A stretch of DNA of 16,576 nt from Anaerolineaceae bacterium (GCA_003542325.1 DPKV01000192.1:2548-19123); one strand, 5' to 3'; counted from the stretch's first letter, positions 7,046-14,846 are shown. The notes: generated from the sequence alone by a model not told the origin. Numbers and translations: made by a program.

Positions 7046-7402
7046 ATGGTAAACGAACCCATGCATGTCACTGATGCGGCTTTTGAGAAGACTGTTCTGC
7101 AATCATCACTTCCTGTAATTGTGGACTTTTGGGCACCCTGGTGTGGGCCATGTAAAATGGTTGCCCCGATTCTTGACAAAATTGCCTCTGAATATGCCGG
7201 CCAACTTGTAGTAGCCAAAGTAAACACTGACGAAAACGCAGAATATGCCATGAAATACGGCGTTCAGGGTATTCCCACGATGCTGTTAATCTACGATGGC
7301 AGAATCATCAATCGTCAGGTTGGCGCCCTGCCTGAACCCATGCTAAGAGACCTTGTCGATCAGTTTATGGAAGTTGTCAAAGATCACGAGACAGAAAACT
7401 AA
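7046..7402 (+). CDS. trxA: Thioredoxin
   Basis: The 118-residue cytoplasmic thioredoxin has the active site WCGPC (Cys33 and Cys36) inside VIVDFWAPWCGPCKMVAPIL, the conserved VDFWA strand and the cis-proline in GIPTMLLI (Pro77). It reduces disulphides of target proteins using electrons from thioredoxin reductase. Length is typical, with a slightly long N-terminus and a charged C-terminal tail. The ATG at 7046 has AAAGGAG at about 10-nt spacing. A GAAA-loop terminator follows 19 nt after the stop. Confidence 0.97.
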   Translation: MVNEPMHVTDAAFEKTVLQSSLPVIVDFWAPWCGPCKMVAPILDKIASEYAGQLVVAKVNTDENAEYAMKYGVQGIPTMLLIYDGRIINRQVGALPEPMLRDLVDQFMEVVKDHETEN

Positions 7403-7421
7403 TTGAACAGATAATTATAAG

Positions 7422-7450
7422 AAAAAAAGCGCTGAAAAGCGCTTTTTTTT
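7422..7450. terminator. Bidirectional terminator between trxA and murA
   Basis: A 12-bp perfect stem made of seven A and GCGCT (7422-7433) pairs with AGCGC and seven T (7438-7449) around a GAAA loop. It gives a T-run after the stem on both strands, so it ends the converging trxA and murA transcripts. Confidence 0.9.
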
Positions 7451-7464
7451 CCTGGTTACTTCTT

Positions 7465-8748
7465 TTATTCTTTTTCTCTTCGGATATGTGCCCCAAGTTT
7501 TTTTAATTTCTCGTCCACTTGCTGGTATCCCCGGTCAATCTGACCGACGTTGCGGATAACGCTTTCACCCTTTGCTGAGAGGGCTGCCAAAACAAGTGCC
7601 ATGCCCGCCCGGATATCGGGACTTTCAAGGTATTCACCGCTAAGGTCCGTAGGTCCCTGAACGATACATCTGTGGGGGTCACATAGGACAATTTGAGCAC
7701 CCATCCCAACCAATTTGTCCGTGAAGTACATCCGGGAAGGATACATCCAATCATGAAAAAGAATGGAGCCTTTGGATTGCGTCGCCAAAACAATGGCAAT
7801 ACTCATCAGGTCTGTGGGGAAGGAAGGCCAGGGCATTACGGAAATTTCAGGAATGGCATTACCCAAATCCGGCTCAATGACCAGGGTTTGTTTTTCAGGA
7901 ACGATGATGTCATCGCCATCTTCGTCCCATGTTACGCCCAATCGGTTCATCACCAATTTGACCATATCCAAATGTTTGACGCCGGCATCTATAATTCTAA
8001 TGGAACCGTGTGTGACGACAGAAGCACCGATATAACTGACAACCTCCAAATAGTCAGGCCCGATTGAAAATTCTCCACCGTGAAGTCGATCCACACCGGT
8101 AATATGCAAGGTGTTGGAGCCGATGTTCTCAATTTTGGCTCCTAACGTATTGAGGAATTGACACAGTTCCTGAATATGAGGTTCGCTGGCCGCGTTCCGC
8201 AATGTGGTTTGACCTTTGGCGAGGACGCACGCCATAATGGCGTTCTCAGTGCCGGTTACCGAGGCTTCATCCATCAGAATATCGGCACCATGTAATTGAT
8301 CCACTTTAAAGTGGAATAGGTTGTTCGAATATTGGGTAATAACGCCTAATTGTGAGAATGCCAGAATGTGAGTGTCCAGACGCCGGCGCCCGATTACATC
8401 ACCACCCGGAGGTGGAAGGTAAATTTCCTTAACCCTGCTGATCAATGGGCCAGCCAATAGTATCGAAGCCCTGATCTTTCGACAAAGGTTTGGGTCCAGA
8501 TCGGCGGGTTTAATATCGTTGGCATCCAACTTTACCGTAGTGTCATTCAGGTACGTCATCTGAACATTCAGACTTTTCAGTAACCGGATCATGGTTTGGA
8601 CATCAATAATTTCCGGGACGTTATGTAAAATAACCGGTTCGTCGGTCAGTAAACAAGCTGCCAATAAGGGGAGGGCAGCATTTTTATTCCCGGAAGGTGT
8701 GAGTTCACCATTCAGGGGGAACCCGCCATCAATGATAAATTTATCCAT
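7465..8748 (-). CDS. murA: UDP-N-acetylglucosamine 1-carboxyvinyltransferase with Asp in place of the active-site Cys
   Basis: MurA transfers enolpyruvate from PEP to UDP-GlcNAc, the first committed step of peptidoglycan synthesis, in the cytoplasm. At 427 residues it has the family length. Lys22 and Asn23 (SGNKNAALP), the arginine of GRRRLD (Arg122, matching Arg120 of E. coli), the catalytic Asp of FPTDL and the Arg of DIRAG are all present. The loop that normally reads GGCxIG reads GGDVIG, so the Cys115 equivalent is Asp117. Asp at this position supports catalysis in Mycobacterium, Chlamydia and Borrelia and gives intrinsic fosfomycin resistance; resistance here is inference. The ATG at 8748 is chosen: the GTG six bases upstream lies inside the AGGAG Shine-Dalgarno. 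It is transcribed away from pckA and ends at the shared terminator. Confidence 0.96.
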   Translation of the reverse strand: MDKFIIDGGFPLNGELTPSGNKNAALPLLAACLLTDEPVILHNVPEIIDVQTMIRLLKSLNVQMTYLNDTTVKLDANDIKPADLDPNLCRKIRASILLAGPLISRVKEIYLPPPGGDVIGRRRLDTHILAFSQLGVITQYSNNLFHFKVDQLHGADILMDEASVTGTENAIMACVLAKGQTTLRNAASEPHIQELCQFLNTLGAKIENIGSNTLHITGVDRLHGGEFSIGPDYLEVVSYIGASVVTHGSIRIIDAGVKHLDMVKLVMNRLGVTWDEDGDDIIVPEKQTLVIEPDLGNAIPEISVMPWPSFPTDLMSIAIVLATQSKGSILFHDWMYPSRMYFTDKLVGMGAQIVLCDPHRCIVQGPTDLSGEYLESPDIRAGMALVLAALSAKGESVIRNVGQIDRGYQQVDEKLKKLGAHIRREKE

Positions 8749-8798
8749 AAACACTCCTGATCACCTGGAAAGTAATAGTATGCCAATATCCATCAGCT

Positions 8799-8807
8799 AT
8801 TTTAGCA
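8799..8807 (-). promoter_or_regulatory. Possible extended -10 promoter of murA
   Basis: The minus strand reads TGCTAAAAT in the 96-nt gap between the pckA stop and the murA start, one base from the TGn-TATAAT consensus. No strong -35 is seen. Confidence 0.35.
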
Positions 8808-8844
8808 TTGATTTCCAGGAGAATCATCTTTGAACTTAAGAGGT

Positions 8845-10389
8845 TCAAGAACACAATTTGCTATAATTCGCATCAAAGTCTGATTTTAAGGCTTTTGCAG
8901 CTTTATCAAACCCTTTTGGGTCAGACCATGTATTCCTTGGAACAAGAAGTTCCTGCGTAATCCCTGGTATTGTTTTTGGTGTGTGCAAACCAAAGATCGG
9001 ATCGGTCTGGTATTCAGCCATTACACCATCGCCGGAGAGGACCCAATTGATCATGGCCCGCGTGTAGGGCAGGGGCATCCGATATCCCGCATGGAAACCG
9101 CCGGCAGTCCACCCGGTATTGATCAGCCAGACATGGCTGCCGTACTTTTCCAACCGCTCACGGAACAAATCGGCGTAGATTTGAGGCAGCAGCGGAAGAA
9201 AGGGCTCACCAAAACAAGTGGAAAAAGTGGCTTTTGGTTGTTGACCCAAACCGCGTTCTGTTCCGGCAACCTTTGATGTATAACCCGACAGGAAATAATA
9301 AATGGCTTCATCGGGGTCCAATCTGGCAATTGGAGGAAGAACGCCAAATGCATCCGCTGTCAGGAAAAAAATATTTTTTGGATGTCCAGCCATCCCAGCG
9401 GGAACAATATTCGCTACTTGTGAGAGTGGATAAGCGGCACGTGTATTCTCGGTATAACGGGCGTCATCAAAGTCACATTTACCTGTCAAAGGATGAATTA
9501 CAACATTTTCCAGAACGGCTCCGAATTGGTTTGTCGCAGCCCAGATCACCGGTTCGAGATCCTGCTTCAAGCGGATGGTCTTGGCATAACAGCCGCCCTC
9601 AAAATTAAAAACCCCATTGTTTCCCCAGCCATGTTCGTCGTCACCTACCAGTTGACGTTCCGGAGTGGAGGACAAAGTAGTCTTTCCAGTTCCTGACAAA
9701 CCAAAGAATAATGCGACATCACCTTGCTTCCCCACATTCGCGGAACAATGCATGGGGAGAATGCCCGAATCCGGCAACAAGGCATTCATCATTGAAAAGG
9801 CAGACTTTTTAATTTCCCCGGCATATTTTGATCCGGCAACCAGAATGACTTTACTATTCAAGTCAAGGCAGATAGCCACTTGCGAACGGACGCCGTCCTT
9901 TTCGGGATCGGTGTGGAAATCAGGCGCAGCCAGAATAGTGATCTCAGGGTTTTCACCATGTTTGGAACCGTCGTATATAAACATGTTTTCTGAAGCCAAA
10001 GCCTGCCAGGCAAATTCTGTAACCAGCCTGATCGATTTTCGATATTGGGGATCTGCACCAATAAAACAATCGATGACATAGAGCCGTTTCATTCGCAGGT
10101 AATCGATAAGCCGCGACTGTAAATGTAAAAATCCCTCCGGCGAGAAAGGCCGGTTAACTTTTCCCCACCAGAGATCACTGCGATCCTGATGGTCCACGAT
10201 GAATTTATCATCTGGAGAGCGACCTGTATAAGGCGTTGTAAGTACGCCCAAAGCGCCCTCGTGGGTCAACTGACCTTCGCCATCGCGAAGCGCTTCCGCG
10301 ATCAATAGCGATCTGTCCGGATTGTGAATGATGTTCGTTGGACCAACAATGCCAAGTGCTTCAAGCCAATGGGTGAGTGCTTGAGTCAT
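8845..10389 (-). CDS. pckA: Phosphoenolpyruvate carboxykinase (ATP)
   Basis: PckA converts oxaloacetate and ATP to PEP, CO2 and ADP, the first step of gluconeogenesis, or runs in reverse as a CO2-fixing step in fermentation. At 514 residues it is close to the usual 520-540. Visible motifs are TTPYTGRSPDDKF (Arg57, oxaloacetate binding), GSKYAGEIKKSAFSMMN (metal and PEP site), the kinase-1a P-loop GLSGTGKTT at about 230-238, and the kinase-2 segment VGDDEHGW at about 248-255 followed by GVFNFEGGCYAK. These define the ATP type rather than the GTP type. Start ATG has GGAGGAG at about 11 nt. It lies 52 nt after the lipoprotein gene with no terminator between, so it is probably co-transcribed. Confidence 0.97.
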   Translation of the reverse strand: MTQALTHWLEALGIVGPTNIIHNPDRSLLIAEALRDGEGQLTHEGALGVLTTPYTGRSPDDKFIVDHQDRSDLWWGKVNRPFSPEGFLHLQSRLIDYLRMKRLYVIDCFIGADPQYRKSIRLVTEFAWQALASENMFIYDGSKHGENPEITILAAPDFHTDPEKDGVRSQVAICLDLNSKVILVAGSKYAGEIKKSAFSMMNALLPDSGILPMHCSANVGKQGDVALFFGLSGTGKTTLSSTPERQLVGDDEHGWGNNGVFNFEGGCYAKTIRLKQDLEPVIWAATNQFGAVLENVVIHPLTGKCDFDDARYTENTRAAYPLSQVANIVPAGMAGHPKNIFFLTADAFGVLPPIARLDPDEAIYYFLSGYTSKVAGTERGLGQQPKATFSTCFGEPFLPLLPQIYADLFRERLEKYGSHVWLINTGWTAGGFHAGYRMPLPYTRAMINWVLSGDGVMAEYQTDPIFGLHTPKTIPGITQELLVPRNTWSDPKGFDKAAKALKSDFDANYSKLCS

Positions 10390-10441
10390 GAAAGTAAAAG
10401 CTCCTCCGAAAAAGGTGATTTATTAAAATTTCGTATAGGTG

Positions 10442-12916
10442 TTAATCATGTTCAGGCATTAATCCTGAAAACCAATACCAAATGACATCAAAAGCGGGTT
10501 TCCCTGTGATTGACGATGTCCCATCAAGTTTAATTATAGTTGGATCGTATCCTTTGATCGCTATGCCATTGATCCACTCCTGATCGGCCAGAATAGGGAG
10601 GGTTGCATTATAAATCAAAACCTGTTCGTCAAGATTTACTGAAAATTCAGCAACCTCATCGTTAAGAAAAATGCCGTCATTACTGCACTCGTAATCCAGC
10701 AAGGAACAACCTGAAGCAGCGCCTGTGACGGAAGGGTAGGCGATGCCTACGATGATCGGTTTTTGAGTGCTTTCATAAACGTCATAGACCTGCGAATTGA
10801 TGACAACCTGCAAATTATAGGAAAGTTCTTCCAAAGTTGAATTTTCGGAAAACCCAACTGGACTGTCAACGGTGATGTAAACCGCATCCAACGAATTAAG
10901 AAAATTTGGCAAGGGGTCCAGCGAGATTTGAGCGTTTGCGGCCCAGACTAAGTCGCCGGAAAAAGTTGATCGGATTTCAGAAATAAGTTGCAGCCAGAGA
11001 TCGTCAAAACCATCAGGTATATCACTGGCGGACCCATCGGCAAAGACACCGCCTGGAAATGCGGGCATCACATCTTTTCCACCGATCACAAACCAATCAG
11101 CCTGGGCTTCAGCAGCGATTCGGGCATAATTCAGGATGAATTGGCGGTAGGAATTAAACCAGACTTGCCACCAGTCCTCTGAATGTTCCTGGGAAGACCA
11201 AAAAGACTGAACCGTATTTGTAGGAGCGATCCTGGGAAAAAGTCCTGTTTCCATATTGAAGGTGTGAATATTTCCCAACAAATCTATCAATTCTGATTTA
11301 ATCGGTGTTTTTCCAATTACTGGGGTAAGTGTTTTTAAATCGGATGAAATGAACCATTCCGGGCTGATGATTATTGTCCCAACACCTTTGCCAGCAAGTG
11401 TTGAGATGCCTATTGGTGCATATACTTGCCATGCGGGTGTCATTTCCGGTGATAATTCAATCCAGGTTTGATAGGAATCGGTTTTTACCGGAATTTCAGC
11501 AGCAATCACTTCCGTGGGTGTGGTAATCGGATGCCAATTTTGCCATTCTGTCAGTGTCACCTGAAGGGTTTGGGACGTTTCGGCGGGTTGAACCATCGCT
11601 TCACTGACCAGGCTTACTGCATCCAGCGCTTGGGTACAGTCTTCATTTCGGCAGAATCGATATGAAATTGGATTGGCAGCATCCAAAGGGGAAAAAAGGA
11701 TGTAAATGAAATTACCGTTTCCAAGCGGCCACAGTGGGAGCGGTTCGGTCCAGGTACCGGTTTTAAATTGAATGTATTTTTCATCCCCCGGGTCATTTTC
11801 TGGGGGAATGGTGATATTGAAAGTAACAGGTTGAACACCTGGGGATCGCCAGGATGCGACGATCAGGTCCAAAGTCACTGAATGATCAGGTACGATCAAT
11901 TGCCGAACAAGGAAAGCGCCATTGGCGTCCCGTTCCGAGTTCCAATACCCGTCACCAAGCGTAAACTTATATCGCAAATCCGTCCCTGTATACAGGTCCA
12001 GCGTAAGAAGAAAGCTGCCATCCTCCTGAAGCGTCATCAGCGGCATGAGCTTAGGTTTGATACTCATCCCGCCATTCAGATTTGAAAAAGAATTGCCTAA
12101 TTGAAGCAAATTACCGGCCATGTAGACAGGGATACCCACAGCGTCATTGGGAGCGGCCAAATGAAATGTGACTTGAACGAGGGTTTGTGATGTCAGCTCT
12201 ACATTGGCGGATGTCGTCATGCCGCTGACGATGGACGCACCTTGTTGATAAGTCTCATAGGCGCCATCCATTGCATAGAAAACCACATTATGGATACCAG
12301 GGGTAATACCGTGGATACTAAAGCGACCATTCGCGTCCGTTATTGTAAGATATCCGGCAGCACTAATAAGAATGTCAGCCATGGGCTGCTGCGTTGTTTT
12401 GTCAATGACAGTACCGGATAATGAACCCATATCAAACGTGCTGGAAGAACCTTGCCAGCTTTGGAGAATATCCGTGGTGGTTGTCTCCCCATTAACGAAT
12501 ATCATCCGGTATCGGACCTCATCTCCACCACCCGTCACCTCAGGGTTGATTGATGACCCAATCCTCAGGTAGCGATATTTGACCACCGATCCAGAAGGAA
12601 ATGAGACCGACACGGAATAACTCTGGTCATTTCCCCACACCATTTCATAAACACGGCTGTTGTAGGGCAGCCCTGTGACTTCATCCACAACCTCCAGGAC
12701 AATACTTTCACCATCACTAAGCGGCACAGGCAGGACAACGGTAAAATGTGCTTCAACCTCATCCGTGATCAGTTCATCCGGACTGGTCAAGTCTGTGGTT
12801 CTATCACCGCCTTTAGCAGTATTTAAATTACATCCTGAGATCGTAAGAATAGAAATAAGAAGAAAAACAATAAGTGGGTTTTGTAAGGTAACCGGTTTAA
12901 TTATTGTCTTCTTCAT
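10442..12916 (-). CDS. Large surface lipoprotein: beta domains, CarboxypepD_reg-like domain and a GH113-like barrel without catalytic Glu
   Basis: The 824-residue protein starts with a lipoprotein signal (Lys-rich start, hydrophobic core, lipobox LTISGC with Cys29). Residues about 55-120 form a beta-sandwich-like domain. Residues about 166-242 (LSGTVIDKTTQQPMADILIS, then TDANGRFSIHGITPGIHNV) are a carboxypeptidase-regulatory-like fold. Residues about 247-357 (VQVTFHLAAPNDAVG, DLRYKFTLGDGYWNSE) resemble a CBM20/48-type domain, and a third beta domain spans about 364-460. The C-terminal 340 residues resemble a GH113-type TIM barrel: YRQFILNYARIAAEAQADWF, WAANAQISLD, KPIIVGIAYPS and the terminal ITGKPAFDVIWYWF. 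At the position of the acid/base GTEL the sequence is IGGKD, and the second glutamate is not at KPIIVGIAYPS, so catalytic activity is doubtful. The start ATG at 12916 has GGAG at 7 nt and overlaps the end of nusB by 20 nt; a start at 12946 lacks this. Confidence 0.85.
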   Translation of the reverse strand: MKKTIIKPVTLQNPLIVFLLISILTISGCNLNTAKGGDRTTDLTSPDELITDEVEAHFTVVLPVPLSDGESIVLEVVDEVTGLPYNSRVYEMVWGNDQSYSVSVSFPSGSVVKYRYLRIGSSINPEVTGGGDEVRYRMIFVNGETTTTDILQSWQGSSSTFDMGSLSGTVIDKTTQQPMADILISAAGYLTITDANGRFSIHGITPGIHNVVFYAMDGAYETYQQGASIVSGMTTSANVELTSQTLVQVTFHLAAPNDAVGIPVYMAGNLLQLGNSFSNLNGGMSIKPKLMPLMTLQEDGSFLLTLDLYTGTDLRYKFTLGDGYWNSERDANGAFLVRQLIVPDHSVTLDLIVASWRSPGVQPVTFNITIPPENDPGDEKYIQFKTGTWTEPLPLWPLGNGNFIYILFSPLDAANPISYRFCRNEDCTQALDAVSLVSEAMVQPAETSQTLQVTLTEWQNWHPITTPTEVIAAEIPVKTDSYQTWIELSPEMTPAWQVYAPIGISTLAGKGVGTIIISPEWFISSDLKTLTPVIGKTPIKSELIDLLGNIHTFNMETGLFPRIAPTNTVQSFWSSQEHSEDWWQVWFNSYRQFILNYARIAAEAQADWFVIGGKDVMPAFPGGVFADGSASDIPDGFDDLWLQLISEIRSTFSGDLVWAANAQISLDPLPNFLNSLDAVYITVDSPVGFSENSTLEELSYNLQVVINSQVYDVYESTQKPIIVGIAYPSVTGAASGCSLLDYECSNDGIFLNDEVAEFSVNLDEQVLIYNATLPILADQEWINGIAIKGYDPTIIKLDGTSSITGKPAFDVIWYWFSGLMPEHD

Positions 12917-13346
12917 GACCAATCTCCATGCTGATTTTAATCTCATTCAGATTATCAATAAATCCCCCCAGCACGCCATTTATAAACCTTGGTGAGCCGT
13001 CGGCACCATAGAGTTTTGCCAACTCAACAGCTTCATTTATTGCCACTTTTACAGGTGTTTTTTTATAGACAGCGATTTCCCACAAGGCAATTCTTAGAAG
13101 GTTGCGATCAATAACAGCCACCTGGTCCAGTGGCCAATCCGGGGCGAAATCAGCAATGAATTCATCCAGTGTTTCCTTATATTCAGTCACACCAGACACA
13201 ATTTGACTGACAAATTCTTTATGAGAATCGTCTATTGTTTGTTCTTCAAAACGATCAACAAGGATCTTTCCGGGTTGATGCCCGCAAAGATCCACCTCGT
13301 ATAATATCTGTAACGCAATACTGCGGGCTTTTGTGCGTGACTTCAT
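12897..13346 (-). CDS. nusB: Transcription antitermination/termination factor NusB
   Basis: The 149-residue NusB is all-helical and opens with SRTKARSIALQILYEVDL, then has ALWEIAVYKKTPVKVAINEAVELAK and SPRFINGVLGG, the RNA-binding and S10-interacting parts of the family. NusB with NusE (S10) binds boxA RNA and antiterminates rRNA transcription. The length is typical. Its last 20 nt overlap the start of the lipoprotein gene and it lies 32 nt after the Asp23/Gls24 gene. The Shine-Dalgarno is weak. Asp23-family genes next to nusB are common in low-GC Gram-positives. Confidence 0.95.
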   Translation of the reverse strand: MKSRTKARSIALQILYEVDLCGHQPGKILVDRFEEQTIDDSHKEFVSQIVSGVTEYKETLDEFIADFAPDWPLDQVAVIDRNLLRIALWEIAVYKKTPVKVAINEAVELAKLYGADGSPRFINGVLGGFIDNLNEIKISMEIGHEEDNN

Positions 13347-13378
13347 TGTAAAAGTTCTTCTAGCAAATCTGCTGATAA

Positions 13379-13729
13379 TTAAACATTAAAATCAAAATCC
13401 ATCACATGAACATTTACTCCGCCGACATCCATCCCAACCATCTCAGAAATTGCCCGAGAGACACGGGATTGAATTTCACGGCACACATCACGAACATTGA
13501 AGTTGCTCATCAGGACGACATAAACATCCACGTAGACGGCTTCCTCCTGAATGTGAATACTTGCGCCTTTATCCTCATCCTTATGCAAGAGTTGTCCCAG
13601 GCTGCCGGCAGCGCTGGCTAACCTGCTGACACCCTGAACGCTCAGGGCCGTAAGCCGAGCAATCTTTTGCAGGACTTGGGGAGAGATGGTTGTATTGCCT
13701 ACATTTTGTTCGTCAGAATACATATCCAT
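13379..13729 (-). CDS. Asp23/Gls24 family envelope-stress-type protein
   Basis: The 116-residue protein contains the family core ISPQVLQKIARLTALSVQGV followed by a Gly/Ser-rich loop, VYVDVYVVLMSNFNVRDVC and GVNVHVMDFDF. Asp23/Gls24 proteins are small cytoplasmic or membrane-tethered proteins of poorly known role; some accumulate in alkaline or envelope stress. There is no signal peptide. Start ATG has GGAG at 5 nt. It lies between the 169-residue unknown gene and nusB, the same neighbourhood as the asp23-nusB pairs seen in Firmicutes. Confidence 0.92.
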   Translation of the reverse strand: MDMYSDEQNVGNTTISPQVLQKIARLTALSVQGVSRLASAAGSLGQLLHKDEDKGASIHIQEEAVYVDVYVVLMSNFNVRDVCREIQSRVSRAISEMVGMDVGGVNVHVMDFDFNV

Positions 13730-13779
13730 TTATACTCCAGTGTTCCGGTTGTCAGTTAACACAATAATTATATATCAGA

Positions 13780-14289
13780 TTAATCACTCGGGAGCTGCCC
13801 GGTCAACCACAGCGCCATTAGGATCAAATCATCCTGATTGATTTTGACTTCTGTATTATCTTTTGTAAATTTCTTAACCATTTTATCAAACGCCATTTTC
13901 TTGGGCCAATCAGCGATGAAACCAGCGCCCTCCTTAAAATCACGCTCGGACACCAAATCTTTGAACCCTTCCGCTTCCAACCAGGTTTTCACCGGTTTGA
14001 CCAGCTTTTTGTTTACCTTTGTCCAAAAAGAAAGCACAACGGGAACTACTTCATCCTTTTCCTCAAAGGCTTTTGCAAGTGCTTTTACTTGAAGCGAGAG
14101 GGGGGCACGACCGGGGTCACGGAAACCAAGGACGCTGACATATTTTTTCAAGAATTGGGAGAAAAAAATCTGATCTTGTTTCGGCAGCTTCCTAGCACCA
14201 ACTACCACAGATGCCAAAACAGATTCCAGATATTCCTGTTCCATATAAACGTTAATTGCTTTATAAGGCAGTATCGCTTTTTCAGCCAT
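13780..14289 (-). CDS. Hypothetical protein, 169 aa, first gene of the nusB unit
   Basis: This soluble helical protein is not recognised. It is rich in Lys and contains a run of amphipathic helices (SQFLKKYVSVLGF, SLQVKALAKAFEEKDEVVP, VLSFWTKVNKKLVKPVKTW) and ends in INQDDLILMALWLTGQLPSD. No Cys, signal peptide or membrane helix is present. Start ATG has a strong GGAGGAG at 4 nt. A TATAAT box at 14339-14334 (minus strand, preceded by TGAG) probably drives it. It lies 50 nt before the Asp23/Gls24 gene with no terminator between, which suggests a shared transcript. Unknown function. Confidence 0.8.
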   Translation of the reverse strand: MAEKAILPYKAINVYMEQEYLESVLASVVVGARKLPKQDQIFFSQFLKKYVSVLGFRDPGRAPLSLQVKALAKAFEEKDEVVPVVLSFWTKVNKKLVKPVKTWLEAEGFKDLVSERDFKEGAGFIADWPKKMAFDKMVKKFTKDNTEVKINQDDLILMALWLTGQLPSD

Positions 14290-14364
14290 GCTACTCCTCC
14301 ATTTTAATTAAGTCAAAATCTATAGATAAGTGAATTATACTCAATCCCCGGCATTACAGAGGAT

Positions 14365-14392
14365 TAAATAAAATGAGGCTTGAAAAAGCCTC
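14365..14392 (-). terminator. Terminator after the acidic Cys-motif gene
   Basis: The minus strand has a 7-bp stem GAGGCTT / AAGCCTC (14392-14386 with 14381-14375) closed by a four-base loop TTTC, then the T-rich stretch ATTTTATTTAA. It lies about 68 nt after the stop at 14460 and before the next gene at 14289. Confidence 0.7.
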
Positions 14393-14459
14393 TAGAAATA
14401 TAACCAGAGATGTAACGGTAAACATTTAGACAAAATAGTAACAGAAATAATCAGGATGA

Positions 14460-14723
14460 TTAGAACCCTTCCTCATCCTCATCCAATTCAATATCGAGAA
14501 GATCGTCTTCATCCTCATCGATCCAAAGTTCTTCATCTTCTTCTTCTTCGATATCATCCCATTCATCCAAATCCTCGTGCTCATCCCATTCTTCCAAATC
14601 AACATCATCGTTTGGTTGATAGGTTTTACAACCTGAATCCGGATCTAATTCAATGGCAGCTGCGCTGCAATATTTTCCATCGAGAAACAAACAATCCAAA
14701 TAATGGCAGTGTATTCGAGGCAT
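14460..14723 (-). CDS. Small protein with four-Cys head and very acidic tail
   Basis: The 87-residue protein has two parts. The head (residues 1-37) carries Cys6, Cys11, Cys19 and Cys32 with spacing C-x4-C-x7-C-x12-C followed by KTY, a pattern that resembles DUF1540-like metal-binding knuckles; the resemblance is by eye. The tail (residues 39-85) is extremely acidic, with about 33 of 47 residues Asp or Glu plus two Trp, and should be disordered. No signal or membrane segment. Start ATG has a strong GGAGGAG. It follows the rel gene by 123 nt and has an extended -10 promoter in that gap. The gene is real by its Shine-Dalgarno, start and terminator, but the role is unknown; the acidic tail might bind metal or basic protein surfaces. 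Confidence 0.8.
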   Translation of the reverse strand: MPRIHCHYLDCLFLDGKYCSAAAIELDPDSGCKTYQPNDDVDLEEWDEHEDLDEWDDIEEEEDEELWIDEDEDDLLDIELDEDEEGF

Positions 14724-14742
14724 TTCTCCTCCTGTCAGGACC

Positions 14743-14762
14743 AGTCGCTAAGAAATAATTAG
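14743..14762 (+). repeat. AGTCGCT motif, copy 3
   Basis: AGTCGCTAAG followed by AAATAATTAG matches the minus-strand copy 2 (6385-6366) at 17 of 20 positions. It lies in the leader of the acidic Cys-motif gene, just before its Shine-Dalgarno, on the strand opposite to that gene. Confidence 0.35.
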
Positions 14763-14825
14763 GATGCGATTTTACACTATCTCATGCATTCCGTAAAGAC
14801 TAAAACTGTGAAAATTCCAGGCCAA

Positions 14826-14834
14826 ATTATAGCA
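14826..14834 (-). promoter_or_regulatory. Extended -10 promoter of the acidic Cys-motif gene
   Basis: The minus strand reads TGCTATAAT, a perfect TGn-TATAAT box, 13 nt after the rel stop codon. No good -35 is found. Transcription would start near 14820, giving a leader of about 95 nt. Confidence 0.45.
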
Positions 14835-14846
14835 GAAATTCAGCAG

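Noticed and set aside
7693..8067. Open frame on the plus strand inside murA
   Set aside because: Antisense shadow of a well-conserved gene.
8830..8848. Hairpin TTGAAC / GTTCAA at the pckA stop codon as terminator
   Set aside because: Only 6 bp, AT-rich, overlaps the stop codon and has no T-run on the minus strand.
14465..14600. Microsatellite-like run of TCATCC/TCTTCT units
   Set aside because: It is simply the codons of the Asp/Glu-rich tail of the small acidic protein, irregular and in frame.
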